Shown here piece by piece: positions 8,949 through 17,620 of a stretch of DNA of 64,000 bases; position 1 is the stretch's first letter, and each line of letters starts with the position of its first letter. The DNA lies in the NCBI RefSeq assembly GCF_965200585.1, contig NZ_OZ241361.1; one strand, given 5' to 3'. Made by a program: the position numbers and the translations under genes. The notes under the pieces are model-generated. The model did not search any database. It saw nothing but the letters and a program-made list of their open reading frames with translations, and was not told the DNA's origin. The DNA is from Bacterioplanoides sp965200585 (lineage in GTDB: Bacteria > Pseudomonadota > Gammaproteobacteria > Pseudomonadales > Oceanobacteraceae).

Positions 8949-9705
8949 CGGAAGCTTCCTTGAGCTGATCGTCAGTGCGGCCAAAGCGACGTGTACGCTC
9001 GGCAAAGGCAGCTAACGCTTTTTTGTATTCTTGTTCTTTAAAATCGGGCCACAAGGCATCAGAGAAGTAATATTCTGCATAAGCGGTTTGCCACAGCATA
9101 AAGTTACTGATGCGTTGTTCCCCACCGGTACGAATCATCAGATCCGGCGCCGGGAATTCGTTCAGCCAGGTGTATTGATGAAAAACATCTTCGTTGATAT
9201 CGGTAACAGCTAAGCGCCCGGCCTGAACTTCTTCAGCGATCAGTTTTGACGCCTGCACAATATCCCACTGACCACCGTAGTTAGCGGCAATCACCAGCGT
9301 CATGGCGGTGTTGTCACGGGTTTTTTCCTGCGCTTCACGCACCAGATCCTGAATCTGATCGTTAAAGCCGGATAAGTCACCCATAACCACCAGGCGAATA
9401 TTGTTTTTGTGCAGTTTTTTGACTTCACGTTGCAGTGCCGCCACAAACAGTTGCATCAAAGCACTGACTTCATTGGCAGGGCGGCGCCAGTTTTCACTAC
9501 TGAAAGCAAACAGGGTTAAAACTTCCACCCCTTCTTTAGCCGAGGTTTCAACCACCGCACGCACCGCGTCGACACCGGCTTTATGCCCGGCCACACCCGG
9601 CATAAAGCGTTTTTTAGCCCAGCGGTTGTTGCCGTCCATAATAATGGCAACATGCTTAGGCACCTGACCCTGAGCGGCCAGGTTATCATCAATACTGGTA
9701 GACAT
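8941..9705 (-). CDS. uppS: Undecaprenyl diphosphate synthase UppS (IspU)
   Basis: cis-prenyltransferase that builds the C55 carrier lipid for peptidoglycan and O-antigen from FPP and IPP. The 254-residue protein shows HVAIIMDGNNRWAKKR, containing the catalytic Asp, near the N-terminus, FAFSSENWRRP in the middle and the RTGGEQRISNFMLWQ signature with DALWPDF close to the C-terminus. Length and motif spacing are standard. It sits between frr (28 bp upstream) and cdsA (8-bp overlap). Confidence 0.97.
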   Translation of the reverse strand: MSTSIDDNLAAQGQVPKHVAIIMDGNNRWAKKRFMPGVAGHKAGVDAVRAVVETSAKEGVEVLTLFAFSSENWRRPANEVSALMQLFVAALQREVKKLHKNNIRLVVMGDLSGFNDQIQDLVREAQEKTRDNTAMTLVIAANYGGQWDIVQASKLIAEEVQAGRLAVTDINEDVFHQYTWLNEFPAPDLMIRTGGEQRISNFMLWQTAYAEYYFSDALWPDFKEQEYKKALAAFAERTRRFGRTDDQLKEASDD

Positions 9706-9733
9706 AATAAAGAGTCGCCTGAGTTCCTACGGC

Positions 9734-10291
9734 TTAAACCTGCATCAGATCCTTTTCTTTATCCGCTAACAGTTTATCGACCTGAGCGATAAACTTATCT
9801 GTCAGCTTCTGAATCTGATCTTCGCCACCGCGCTGTTCATCTTCAGAGATCTCTTTTTCTTTCAGCAGATCTTTAATATCACCATTGGCATCGCGACGGA
9901 TATTACGCACGGATACCCGGCCTTTTTCCGCTTCTGCGCGTGCTTGCTTGATGTACTCTTTACGGGTTTCTTCGGTCAGCGGGGGCATCGGGATACGAAT
10001 CACATCACCGGAGGTCGCCGGGTTCAGGCCCAGATTGGCCTTCATGATGGCTTTTTCAATCGCCGGGATCATGTTCTTTTCCCACGGGTTGACCGCCAGG
10101 CTACGACCATCTTCAACAATGATATTCGCCACCTGAGCAATCGGGGTATCAGAGCCGTAGTAGTCAACCATCACACCATCCAGAATGGCTGGATTAGCAC
10201 GACCGGTACGAACCTTTTTAAAAGCATCGACCATGGCTGCAACACTTTTGGTCATCCGTGCTTCAGCATCTTGTTTGATTTCGTTAATCAT
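9734..10291 (-). CDS. frr: Ribosome recycling factor
   Basis: Splits post-termination ribosomes together with EF-G. At 185 residues it has exactly the E. coli length. The N-terminal helix contains KVRTGRANPAILDGV and the beta-rich second domain begins around VDYYGSDTPIAQVANI, followed by PPLTEETRKE and a long C-terminal helix. The ATG overlaps the pyrH stop by 4 bp (ATGA), so pyrH and frr are translationally coupled. Confidence 0.98.
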   Translation of the reverse strand: MINEIKQDAEARMTKSVAAMVDAFKKVRTGRANPAILDGVMVDYYGSDTPIAQVANIIVEDGRSLAVNPWEKNMIPAIEKAIMKANLGLNPATSGDVIRIPMPPLTEETRKEYIKQARAEAEKGRVSVRNIRRDANGDIKDLLKEKEISEDEQRGGEDQIQKLTDKFIAQVDKLLADKEKDLMQV

Positions 10292-11028
10292 GCGTTTTGT
10301 TCCTCACTCACAATCAGCGTACCGTCATTGCCGCCGGTCATTAATCGCGCCAGTACACCGGTTTCATTCATATCGTAAACACGCAGCGGCATGTTGTGGT
10401 CACGCGCCAGACAAATAGCGGTTAAATCCATCACACCCAGTTGTTTTTCCAACACTTCCTGATAGGTCAGGCAGTCATATTTTTCGGCCGTTGGATCTTT
10501 TTTCGGGTCGGCAGTATACACACCATCGACATTGGTTGCCTTTAAAACCAGATCGGCATTGATTTCGATACCACGCAAACAGGCCGCTGAATCGGTAGTA
10601 AAGAATGGGTTACCGGTACCGGCTGAGAAAATCACCACATCACCAGAGTCCAGTGCACGAATAGCACTACGACGGTCGTAATGATCCACCACACCACTCA
10701 TTGGAATCGCCGACATGACACGGGTTGGCATATTGGCGCGCTCCAGCGCATCACGCATTGCCAGCGCATTCATTACCGTTGCCAGCATACCCATATGGTC
10801 GCCCGCCACACGATCAAGACCGGCTTCGCTTAAGGCTTTACCACGGAACAGGTTACCGCCACCAATCACGATCCCTACCTGGACACCAATGCCCTTCAGC
10901 TGGCCAATCTCCAGCGCCATGCGGTCCAGAACTTTTGGATCAATACCAAAGTCCATCTCACCCATCAGGGCTTCACCGCTGAGTTTCAGCAAAATGCGTT
11001 TGTATTTAGGGCTTTTCTGTTCGGCCAT
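10288..11028 (-). CDS. pyrH: Uridylate kinase PyrH
   Basis: Phosphorylates UMP to UDP; hexameric amino-acid-kinase fold. The 246-residue protein has the N-terminal LLKLSGEALMG, the VGIVIGGGNLFRG loop and SAGTGNPFFTTDSAACLRG with the UMP-kinase-specific Thr/Asp pattern. Start ATG at 11026-11028 (MAEQKSPKYKRILLKLSG) has GGAGA eight bases upstream; an ATG five codons earlier overlaps that ribosome site. It is separated from tsf by about 205 bp containing two hairpins, so partial termination between tsf and pyrH is likely. Confidence 0.96.
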   Translation of the reverse strand: MAEQKSPKYKRILLKLSGEALMGEMDFGIDPKVLDRMALEIGQLKGIGVQVGIVIGGGNLFRGKALSEAGLDRVAGDHMGMLATVMNALAMRDALERANMPTRVMSAIPMSGVVDHYDRRSAIRALDSGDVVIFSAGTGNPFFTTDSAACLRGIEINADLVLKATNVDGVYTADPKKDPTAEKYDCLTYQEVLEKQLGVMDLTAICLARDHNMPLRVYDMNETGVLARLMTGGNDGTLIVSEEQNA

Positions 11029-11151
11029 ACAGAAGTTCTCCAAGTCAGGCAGGTAGTCAATGAGTCGATTTTTAACGCCATCACGGCATATAAACAGCGT
11101 CCGCTGCTTATCATAAAGCGTTGAATATTCAGTGTATATTCAAGACACAAA

Positions 11152-11174
11152 TATGCCGGGACAAGCCCGGCATA
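11152..11174 (-). terminator. Hairpin downstream of tsf (weak terminator/attenuator)
   Basis: A perfect 9-bp stem TATGCCGGG / CCCGGCATA with a 5-nt loop lies about 60 bp after the tsf stop on the minus strand and is followed by a short T-rich tract (TTTGTGTCTT). It probably limits read-through from the highly expressed rpsB-tsf pair into pyrH. The weak U-tract argues for partial termination. Confidence 0.6.
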
Positions 11175-11178
11175 GGAT

Positions 11179-11224
11179 TGCATCACTGTTGTGATATCAA
11201 CAGTACACTGACATCAGTGATGCA
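11179..11224 (-). repeat. 10-bp inverted repeat just after tsf
   Basis: TGCATCACTG (11179-11188) pairs with CAGTGATGCA (11215-11224), enclosing a second small palindrome (GTTG..CAAC, about 11188-11201). It begins 10 bp after the tsf stop and precedes the terminator-like hairpin on the minus strand. It could be an mRNA 3' stabiliser or part of a composite terminator. Confidence 0.5.
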
Positions 11225-11233
11225 TAACGGTTA

Positions 11234-12085
11234 TTAGCCGTTCAGCTGTGCAGCAACTTCCGCAGCGAAGTCAACTTCTTCAACTTCGATACCTTCGCCC
11301 ACTTCGATACGAACGAAAGAAACAACCTCTGCACCTTCAGCTTTAGCCAGCTGAGCGATAGATTGGTCTGGGTTCTTAACGAAAGGCTGTTCCAGCAGGC
11401 TGTTTTCTTTCAGGAACTTCTTGATACGGCCGCCCATCATCTTCTCAACGATTTCAGCTGGCTTGCCTTCCATATCAGGCTGCGCCTTGATGATGTCTTT
11501 TTCTTTCTCCAGATCTTCTTGTGGCATATCTTCTGGAGCCAGAACGCGTGGGTTAACCGCAGTTACGTGCATTGCGATGTCTTTAGCAACGTCTGCATTG
11601 CCGCCTTTCAGCTCAACAATGGCAGCGATTTTGCCGTTTGCGTGAACGTAAGCACCAACAGTTTCGCCTTCAACCAGGAACGCACGACGAACCGTGATGT
11701 TTTCACCGATTTTCTGAACCAGTGCCATACGATCTTCTTCCAGCTCACCTTCGGTCAGCTTGGCAACGTCAGTTTCTTTGGTTTCAGCCAGTTTTGCAGC
11801 AACTTTGTCAGCAAAACCACCGAAGTTTGCATCGCCAGCAGCGAAGTCAGTTTCAGAGTTAACTTCAACGGCAACCATACCGCCTTCAGTTGCAACAACG
11901 CGTACTTTACCTTCAGCCGCAGTACGACCCGCTTTCTTAGCCGCTTTCAGACCAGAGTTTTTACGCAGATCTTCGATCGCTTTATCGATATCACCGTCGT
12001 TAGCGGTCAGTGCTTTTTTACACTCCAGCATGCCCAGGCCAGTACGCTCACGCAGCTCTTTTACTAATGCAGCAGAAATTGCCAT
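11234..12085 (-). CDS. tsf: Translation elongation factor Ts
   Basis: Guanine-nucleotide exchange factor for EF-Tu. At 283 residues it equals the E. coli length. The UBA-like N-terminus includes RTGLGMLECKKALTANDGDI, and the SETDFAAGDANF segment is the TDFV-type EF-Tu contact region (Val replaced by Ala). The start has AGAGGA upstream at good spacing. It follows rpsB after a strong attenuator hairpin. Confidence 0.98.
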   Translation of the reverse strand: MAISAALVKELRERTGLGMLECKKALTANDGDIDKAIEDLRKNSGLKAAKKAGRTAAEGKVRVVATEGGMVAVEVNSETDFAAGDANFGGFADKVAAKLAETKETDVAKLTEGELEEDRMALVQKIGENITVRRAFLVEGETVGAYVHANGKIAAIVELKGGNADVAKDIAMHVTAVNPRVLAPEDMPQEDLEKEKDIIKAQPDMEGKPAEIVEKMMGGRIKKFLKENSLLEQPFVKNPDQSIAQLAKAEGAEVVSFVRIEVGEGIEVEEVDFAAEVAAQLNG

Positions 12086-12141
12086 ATCAAATTCCTCTAA
12101 AAATTTTGTGCAAATTTTTTATTCAAAAACCGTTTATCCAA

Positions 12142-12165
12142 AAAAAGGGGGCAAGCCCCCTTTTT
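12142..12165 (-). terminator. rpsB-tsf intergenic terminator/attenuator
   Basis: An 11-bp stem of five A, five G and C (12142-12152) pairs with GCCCCC and five T (12155-12165) over a 2-nt loop; on the minus strand the stem runs into more T residues. This is a textbook rho-independent signal placed 18 bp after the rpsB stop. Because tsf must still be expressed, it most likely works as a partial attenuator setting the S2:EF-Ts ratio. Confidence 0.8.
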
Positions 12166-12182
12166 CGATCGAGCCGTTAAGC

Positions 12183-12932
12183 TTATTCAGCCGCGTCTGC
12201 TGCTGGCGCTTCTTCAGCTACTTCAACAAATTCGCTTGCTGGAGCACCGTTAGCTTGCTTACCGTCCAGAACTGCATCAGCCATTGCGGTTGCATAGATC
12301 TGAATTGCACGGATCGCATCGTCGTTACCTGGGATAACGTAGTCGATACCATCTGGGTTAGAGTTAGTATCAACAACACCAACAACCGGGATACCCAGCT
12401 TGTTCGCTTCCTGAATAGCGATACGCTCGTGGTCAACGTCGATCACGAATACCAGATCAGGCAGACCGCCCATCTCTTTGATACCACCGATGGAACGCTC
12501 TAACTTTTCCATCTCACGGGTACGCATCAGCGCTTCTTTTTTAGTCAGCTGCTCAAAAGTACCGTCGTTTTGTTGCGCTTCAAGGTCACGCAGACGCTTG
12601 ATAGATTGACGGATAGTTTTGTAGTTAGTCAGCATACCGCCTAACCAACGGTGAGCAACGAACGGCATACCTGCACGCTCAGCTTGCTCTTTCATGATTT
12701 TACCTGCTGCGCGCTTAGTACCAACAAACAGAACTTTGTTGTTTTTAGCAGCCAGGCCTTCAACCAGGTTCAGTGCTTCGTTCAGAGCCGGAACAGTGTG
12801 CTCCAGGTTGATGATATGAATCTTGTTGCGAGCACCAAAGATGTACTTACCCATTTTAGGGTTCCAGTAACGAGTTTGGTGACCAAAGTGTACACCTGCT
12901 TTCAGCAGGTCACGCATGCTTACTTGTGCCAT
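12183..12932 (-). CDS. rpsB: 30S ribosomal protein S2
   Basis: Small-subunit protein bridging head and body of the 30S ribosome. The 249-residue product starts MAQVSMRDLLKAGVHFGHQT, with the conserved WNPKM and FGARNKIHIINLEHT segments, then the coiled-coil insertion, and ends in an acidic Ala/Glu-rich tail (EAPAADAAE). ATG at 12930-12932 matches the family; a longer frame upstream lies in the leader. First gene of the leftward block. Confidence 0.98.
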   Translation of the reverse strand: MAQVSMRDLLKAGVHFGHQTRYWNPKMGKYIFGARNKIHIINLEHTVPALNEALNLVEGLAAKNNKVLFVGTKRAAGKIMKEQAERAGMPFVAHRWLGGMLTNYKTIRQSIKRLRDLEAQQNDGTFEQLTKKEALMRTREMEKLERSIGGIKEMGGLPDLVFVIDVDHERIAIQEANKLGIPVVGVVDTNSNPDGIDYVIPGNDDAIRAIQIYATAMADAVLDGKQANGAPASEFVEVAEEAPAADAAE

Positions 12933-13035
12933 GATATTTACCTTATAACTTGGGTTAGGCCTCCACGTACCCATCTTGCCGACCCGCTTCATAATTATGA
13001 TTAAGGCACCCCGGCAACACGTTGTGATACGTGTG
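12933..13035 (-). promoter_or_regulatory. rpsB 5' leader, possible t44-type element
   Basis: The roughly 100-bp leader before rpsB on the minus strand contains CCGGGGTGCCTTAAT, GC-rich segments and a purine-rich GTGGAGGCC shortly before the start. In enterobacteria the map-rpsB interval carries the t44 (tff) RNA, which is the autoregulated S2 leader; the position here is equivalent. The homology is my inference from position and a short similar segment. A TATAAA with a GC-rich discriminator (13089-13094, minus strand) could be the -10 box, but no good -35 is visible. Confidence 0.35.
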
Positions 13036-13209
13036 TGTTTTTAATATTCCTGGATGCAATGACATCTCAGGGCGAAATTCGCGGGCGCTTTATACCATTT
13101 TCAGAGGGCAAAAACCAGAAGCTCACAGGATAATTATGCCTCTTTATCTGATCAGCAGGTTCTGCGATGCTGATGCTATCGGAGAAAGGTACGCACAAGG
13201 AATATCAAT

Positions 13210-13238
13210 TTGTATAGCATCACGTTACAGATTACACT
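13210..13238 (+). promoter_or_regulatory. Candidate higBA promoter
   Basis: TTGTAT (13210-13215) and TACACT (13233-13238) are separated by exactly 17 bp. The expected start of transcription, about seven bases after the -10, falls on or next to the higB ATG at 13245, and no Shine-Dalgarno sequence precedes it, so the message may be leaderless. The motif match is partial. Confidence 0.4.
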
Positions 13239-13244
13239 TAAACC

Positions 13245-13523
13245 ATGATTGTCAGTTTTCAACATAAGGGCCTCAAAGCCTTCTATGAAACGGGCAATAC
13301 AAAAGGCATCCAAGCAAAACACGCAAAGAAACTTCGCGAGATACTGACATTGCTTGATGTCGCTTCATCATCGCAAGACCTTCAGTTTCACTGGCTAAAG
13401 CTTCATCGCCTGAGCGGTCAGCTTGAAGGCTATTATTCGGTATGGGTCAATGGTAATTGGCGCATCACGTTTCGGTTTATTAGCGATGATGTAGAACTGG
13501 TAAATTATGTTGATTACCACTGA
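13245..13523 (+). CDS. higB: HigB-type toxin (RelE superfamily)
   Basis: A 92-residue small basic protein of the HigB/RelE fold: KGIQAKHAKKLREILTLLDV, LQFHWLKLHRLSGQLEGYYS and VNGNWRITFRF match the HigB pattern of ribosome-dependent mRNA interferases, including the C-terminal WRITFRF strand with the Arg expected in the active site. It is followed after 9 bp by an XRE-type antitoxin, the toxin-first order typical of higBA. No ribosome site is evident. It is an insertion relative to the usual adjacent map and rpsB. Confidence 0.85.
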   Translation: MIVSFQHKGLKAFYETGNTKGIQAKHAKKLREILTLLDVASSSQDLQFHWLKLHRLSGQLEGYYSVWVNGNWRITFRFISDDVELVNYVDYH

Positions 13524-13532
13524 GGTATTCCT

Positions 13533-13808
13533 ATGATGCACAACCCCGCTCCCCCAAGTGATATTCTCAAAAACGAAATTGAACACTTAAAGTTAACCGT
13601 GACCGAGGCTGCTAAGCGACTTGGAATGTCTCGCGCTGCCCTATCCAGAGTGTTAAACGGAAGAGCCTCGATCAGTACCGACCTTGCTATCCGCCTAGAA
13701 ACAGCCGGGCTAAGTACGGCCAAAACCTGGCTGACGATGCAGCTAAACTATGATCTGGCCAATGCACAAAAAACAAAACAGCCGGAAGTACAGCCGTTGT
13801 CAGTATGA
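13533..13808 (+). CDS. higA: HigA-type antitoxin (XRE helix-turn-helix)
   Basis: A 91-residue antitoxin with an XRE/Cro HTH at about residues 22-75: LTVTEAAKRLGMSRAALSRVLNGRASISTDLAIRLE, then TWLTMQLNYDLANAQ, the VapI/HigA C-terminal hallmark. It should bind HigB directly and repress the shared promoter. ATG is at 13533-13535, ten bases after the higB stop. Start may be Met1 or the adjacent Met2. The stop overlaps an ATG that opens a 26-codon frame. Confidence 0.87.
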   Translation: MMHNPAPPSDILKNEIEHLKLTVTEAAKRLGMSRAALSRVLNGRASISTDLAIRLETAGLSTAKTWLTMQLNYDLANAQKTKQPEVQPLSV

Positions 13809-13885
13809 GCCTTCCTTGCTGTTGGCATCAGACCGATGAACTGCTGGACGCTCTGTTGCTTGATCCAGATACCATTAACAATTAA
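13805..13885 (+). CDS. Tiny ORF coupled to higA (doubtful)
   Basis: An ATG overlaps the higA stop (ATGA) and opens a 26-codon frame, MSLPCCWHQTDELLDALLLD..., ending TAA at 13885. The coupling and an amphipathic acidic C-terminal half are compatible with a real small protein or the remains of a longer gene. I recognise no family and there is no independent coding evidence. Confidence 0.2.
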   Translation: MSLPCCWHQTDELLDALLLDPDTINN

Positions 13886-13914
13886 GAACACTCTGTTCAG
13901 CCACCCGCCGCCGA

Positions 13915-13944
13915 TTGGAATCATTTGCCCAACCCCATTACAAT
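13915..13944 (+). promoter_or_regulatory. Candidate map promoter
   Basis: TTGGAA (13915-13920) and TACAAT (13939-13944) lie 18 bp apart, placing a start about 42 bp before the map ATG. It is a moderate sigma-70 match, located in the only non-coding gap upstream of map. Confidence 0.35.
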
Positions 13945-13992
13945 ACTGACCAACCTATTCCTTAACGATCCAACCGGAGCAATTCCACGGCT

Positions 13993-14769
13993 ATGAACGT
14001 CACCATTAAAACTGCCGAAGAAATCGAAAAAATGCGCATTGCTGGCCGTCTGGCGGCAGAAGCTCTGGAAATGATCGGTGAGTACGTCAAACCCGGTATC
14101 AGCACCGGCGAGCTGGATCGTATTTGCCATGATTACATCGTGAATGAGCAGCAGGCGATTCCGGCCCCACTGAATTACCGTGGATTTCCAAAATCGATCT
14201 GCACCTCGGTCAACCATGTGATCTGCCATGGTATTCCCAGCGATGACAAGCTGCTGAAAAAAGGCGATATCATCAATATCGACATTACCGTGATCAAAGA
14301 TGGTTACCACGGTGATACCAGCAAGATGTTTCACGTTGGTGAGCCACTGGCTCCGAATAAACGCCTGGTAGATATCACTCAGGAATGCTTGTACATGGGC
14401 ATTGAAATGGTGAAGCCAGGCACTCGCTTAGGCGATATTGGTGCCGCCATTCAGAAACATGCCGAGAAAAACCACTATTCCGTGGTACGTGAATATTGTG
14501 GTCATGGTATTGGTAAAGAATTCCATGAAGACCCACAGGTTTTGCATTACGGTAAAGCCGGTACTGGCTTTGAGTTAAAAGAAGGCATGACCTTCACCAT
14601 TGAGCCGATGATCAATCAGGGCACACGCTTTAATAAGTTATTAAAAGACGAATGGACGGTGGTTACCAAAGACCGCAAGCTGTCTGCCCAGTGGGAACAT
14701 ACCATCCTGGTGACTGCCGATGGTTATGAAGTATTGACCAAGCGCAAAGAAGAAACTCTGTTCTGGTAA
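13993..14769 (+). CDS. map: Type I methionine aminopeptidase
   Basis: Removes N-terminal Met from nascent proteins in the cytosol. The 258-residue protein keeps all five metal ligands at the same numbers as E. coli: D97, D108, H171 (in CGHGIGKEFHE), E204 (FTIEPMI) and E235 (WEHTILV). Placed divergently from rpsB with higBA in between; glnD follows after 11 bp, so map and glnD are probably co-transcribed. Confidence 0.98.
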   Translation: MNVTIKTAEEIEKMRIAGRLAAEALEMIGEYVKPGISTGELDRICHDYIVNEQQAIPAPLNYRGFPKSICTSVNHVICHGIPSDDKLLKKGDIINIDITVIKDGYHGDTSKMFHVGEPLAPNKRLVDITQECLYMGIEMVKPGTRLGDIGAAIQKHAEKNHYSVVREYCGHGIGKEFHEDPQVLHYGKAGTGFELKEGMTFTIEPMINQGTRFNKLLKDEWTVVTKDRKLSAQWEHTILVTADGYEVLTKRKEETLFW

Positions 14770-14780
14770 TACCCTGTTCC

Positions 14781-17507
14781 ATGTCTGATTCAAAACCACA
14801 GGTTACTCACATGGATGTTGCTGCAACTCAGCTGATGCATATTGATTCACAACAGCTTATGGAGCAGCTGGCAGGATCGCCGTCGCCACTGCCGGTGGTA
14901 AAACCACTGCTGGCTGAGCTGCTCGAAAATGCCCATCAGTATTTTCGCCAGACGCTGGATGCCGACATTCTGGTGCCTCATCGCGCCCAACAAATCGACG
15001 TGATCCTGAATTGCTTATGGCAGCACCAGCACTTACACCACGATGGCCTGGCATTGGTTGCCGTGGGTGGTTACGGCCGCGGGGAATTGCATCCTCATTC
15101 CGATATTGATGTGCTGTTGCTGTGTGCTGATGAAGACGCCATCAATAACAATGCAGAGAGCCTGCAGGCATTTATCACCCTGCTTTGGGATCTGAAACTG
15201 GATATCGGCCACAGCGTTCGTACGCTGCAAGAGTGCTCCGACGAAGCGGCTAAAGACCTGACCATCATCACCAATATGATGGAAAGTCGTTTATTAGCCG
15301 GCGATAACAGCTTACTTGAGCAACTGCACCAGCGTACCCGGGTCGATCAGCTCTGGCCTGCCGACGCATTTTTTAATGCAAAATGGCAGGAAATTCAGGA
15401 GCGTCACAAAAAGCACAAAAGCTCTGAATACAATCTGGAGCCTAATGTCAAAAACTCACCGGGCGCTCTGCGTGACATCCAGACCATCAGCTGGGTCACC
15501 ATGCGCCACTTCAGCAAAGGCAGCCTGCAAGCACTGGAAGACAATGGCTTTCTGACTGAGTTTGAACACCAGCGCCTGGCGTTAAGCATGCAGTTTTTAT
15601 GGCGTACCCGTTATGCCCTGCACATGGTTGCCGGACGTGAAGAAGACCGCTTACTGTTTGATTTACAGCGTGATGTCGCCGATGTCTTAGGGTTTGAAGA
15701 CGACAACCGTCAGCTGGGCGTTGAAAAGTTTATGTCCCAGTTCTATCGCAACCAGTTAGCAACACTGGAGCTGGCCGATTTATTACTGCTGCACTTTAAC
15801 GACGACTTTGTGAAATGTGGTGAGCTGGGCGACATCATCCCGCTTAACGAACATTTCTTTTTGTGCAACGGCTACCTGCAGCTGAATGACCTGGAATTAT
15901 TTGCCCGTGAGCCTTCCTGGCTGCTGCGGGTATTTAACCTGATGGCACAACAACCCGATGCCAAAGGTATCCACACCAACACCATCCGTGCCTTACGTGA
16001 GCATCGCCATCTGATTGATGAAAGTTTCCGTACCAACCCGGAACATAACCGCTTATTTATGACGTTAGTTCGCAACAAAGAGTGTGTTGTACGCGAACTG
16101 TCACGCATGATGCGCTATGGCATTCTGGGGCGCTATATTCCGGAATTTGGCCAGGTCATTGGCATGATGCAACACGACCTGTTCCATATTTATACCGTCG
16201 ATGAGCATAGCCTGCGTATGGTGCGAATGCTGCGCCAGTTCCGCTTTGGTGAAGATATTCGCGAACGCTTCCCGGTTGCCTCACGCCTGATTCACCGGGT
16301 ACAAAAGAAAGAACTGCTATACCTGACGGCCTTATTACACGACACCGGCAAAAGCACTGAAGGCGATCATTGTATTAATGGCGGCGACATTGCCCGCCAT
16401 TTCTGCCGTCAGCACAACTTACGCCCCACCGACAGTCATATCGTCGCCTGGCTGATCGAGAATCACTTGCTGATGAGTCATGCCTCACAGCGCCTCGATC
16501 TCAACAATCCAGAAGATATTCATCAGTTTGCGCTGGAAGTGGGCGATCAGCATCATCTGGAAATGCTGTACCTGATTTCGGTAGCGGATTTATTCACCAC
16601 CAACCCTAAATTGTGGACCAGCTGGCGTGCAGAACAAATGCGGCAGTTGTATCACAACACCAAAGCGGCGTTACGCCGTGGCTTAGCAAACCCGAAAAAC
16701 AAAGACGATGTGATCAGTGAAATCCAGCAGGATGTTTACGATCGCCTGAGTGCTCAGGGGTTATCCGATGAGCGTATTCAGCAGCTGGTTGGCGAACCCG
16801 GAGACGATTATTTTCTGCGCGAAGGGGCTGACAATATCGTCTGGCATTGCAGTGAAATCCACCAACATGGTAACAGCAATAAGCCACTGGTTTCGATTCG
16901 CCAGACTTGTGATAACGAGTTTGAAGGGGCCACTCAGATCTTTGTTTTTATGAAAGATCAGCCCAACCTGTTTGCGGTGACCACAGCCACCCTAGACCAG
17001 CTCAACCTGAATATTCAGGATGCCCGCATCATGACCTCAGAAGGCGAACAGAACGCGGTCGATACCTACATCGTACTGGATGAAAACAACCAGCCTATTG
17101 AAGATCAGCAACGCCTTGAAACCATCCGCGCCACATTAGAAGAAGCCCTGTCGCAACCGGATGAGTTCACCACCATCATCATGCGTCGCACGCCACGTAT
17201 GCTGAAGCAATTTGAAGTGGAAACTCATGTCACCATGAGCAATGACCCCATGATGCAGCGCACCGTGTTAGAAATAACCGCCGCTGACCGCCCAGGATTA
17301 CTGGCACGTATGGGAGCAATTTTTGCCGAATTCGGAGCACAGATGCAGGGAGCAAAAATCCTGACGGAAGGCGAGAAGGTATCGGATATTTTTTATATCG
17401 TTGATGAAATGGGCAACCCGTTCTCGGATGTGGAGCGTTGTGAAGATCTGCAGGAAGCCATCCTTATGGGGCTGGATGAGCAGGTCGAAGCGCAATCGGC
17501 TGTTTAA
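14781..17507 (+). CDS. glnD: Bifunctional uridylyltransferase/uridylyl-removing enzyme GlnD
   Basis: Nitrogen sensor that uridylylates and de-uridylylates PII proteins in response to glutamine. The 908-residue protein shows the nucleotidyltransferase motif GGYGRGELHPHSDID (residues 96-110), the HD hydrolase motif LLHDTGKSTEGDH (H520-D521) and two C-terminal ACT domains, the second opening with LEITAADRPGLLARMG. The start at 14781 lacks a clear ribosome site; an ATG ten codons in (14811) is an alternative. Downstream is a strong bidirectional terminator. Confidence 0.97.
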   Translation: MSDSKPQVTHMDVAATQLMHIDSQQLMEQLAGSPSPLPVVKPLLAELLENAHQYFRQTLDADILVPHRAQQIDVILNCLWQHQHLHHDGLALVAVGGYGRGELHPHSDIDVLLLCADEDAINNNAESLQAFITLLWDLKLDIGHSVRTLQECSDEAAKDLTIITNMMESRLLAGDNSLLEQLHQRTRVDQLWPADAFFNAKWQEIQERHKKHKSSEYNLEPNVKNSPGALRDIQTISWVTMRHFSKGSLQALEDNGFLTEFEHQRLALSMQFLWRTRYALHMVAGREEDRLLFDLQRDVADVLGFEDDNRQLGVEKFMSQFYRNQLATLELADLLLLHFNDDFVKCGELGDIIPLNEHFFLCNGYLQLNDLELFAREPSWLLRVFNLMAQQPDAKGIHTNTIRALREHRHLIDESFRTNPEHNRLFMTLVRNKECVVRELSRMMRYGILGRYIPEFGQVIGMMQHDLFHIYTVDEHSLRMVRMLRQFRFGEDIRERFPVASRLIHRVQKKELLYLTALLHDTGKSTEGDHCINGGDIARHFCRQHNLRPTDSHIVAWLIENHLLMSHASQRLDLNNPEDIHQFALEVGDQHHLEMLYLISVADLFTTNPKLWTSWRAEQMRQLYHNTKAALRRGLANPKNKDDVISEIQQDVYDRLSAQGLSDERIQQLVGEPGDDYFLREGADNIVWHCSEIHQHGNSNKPLVSIRQTCDNEFEGATQIFVFMKDQPNLFAVTTATLDQLNLNIQDARIMTSEGEQNAVDTYIVLDENNQPIEDQQRLETIRATLEEALSQPDEFTTIIMRRTPRMLKQFEVETHVTMSNDPMMQRTVLEITAADRPGLLARMGAIFAEFGAQMQGAKILTEGEKVSDIFYIVDEMGNPFSDVERCEDLQEAILMGLDEQVEAQSAV

Positions 17508-17551
17508 CCCCCCAAGCCATATAACATCAACTTATGGCACTAACAATAAAC

Positions 17552-17588
17552 AACCTTCTATGGCATCCCTGCCATAGAAGGTTTTTCT
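17552..17588. terminator. Bidirectional terminator between glnD and the helicase gene
   Basis: AACCTTCTATGGCA (17552-17565) and its perfect complement (17570-17583) form a 14-bp stem with a 4-nt loop TCCC, followed by TTTCTTT on the plus strand and TTGTTTATTG on the minus strand. It lies between convergent genes (stops at 17507 and 17621). Confidence 0.88.
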
Positions 17589-17620
17589 TTGTTAACACCC
17601 GATGCTGTAGCTCTGCTTTT

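Noticed and set aside
11363..12067. Long open frame antisense to tsf (234 codons) and similar frames opposite rpsB
   Set aside because: Shadow of strongly codon-biased genes; the sequence has no family features.
13151..13174. ATCAGCA/TGCTGAT hairpin upstream of higB
   Set aside because: Short stem with a 10-nt loop and no T-tract; too weak to call a terminator or operator.
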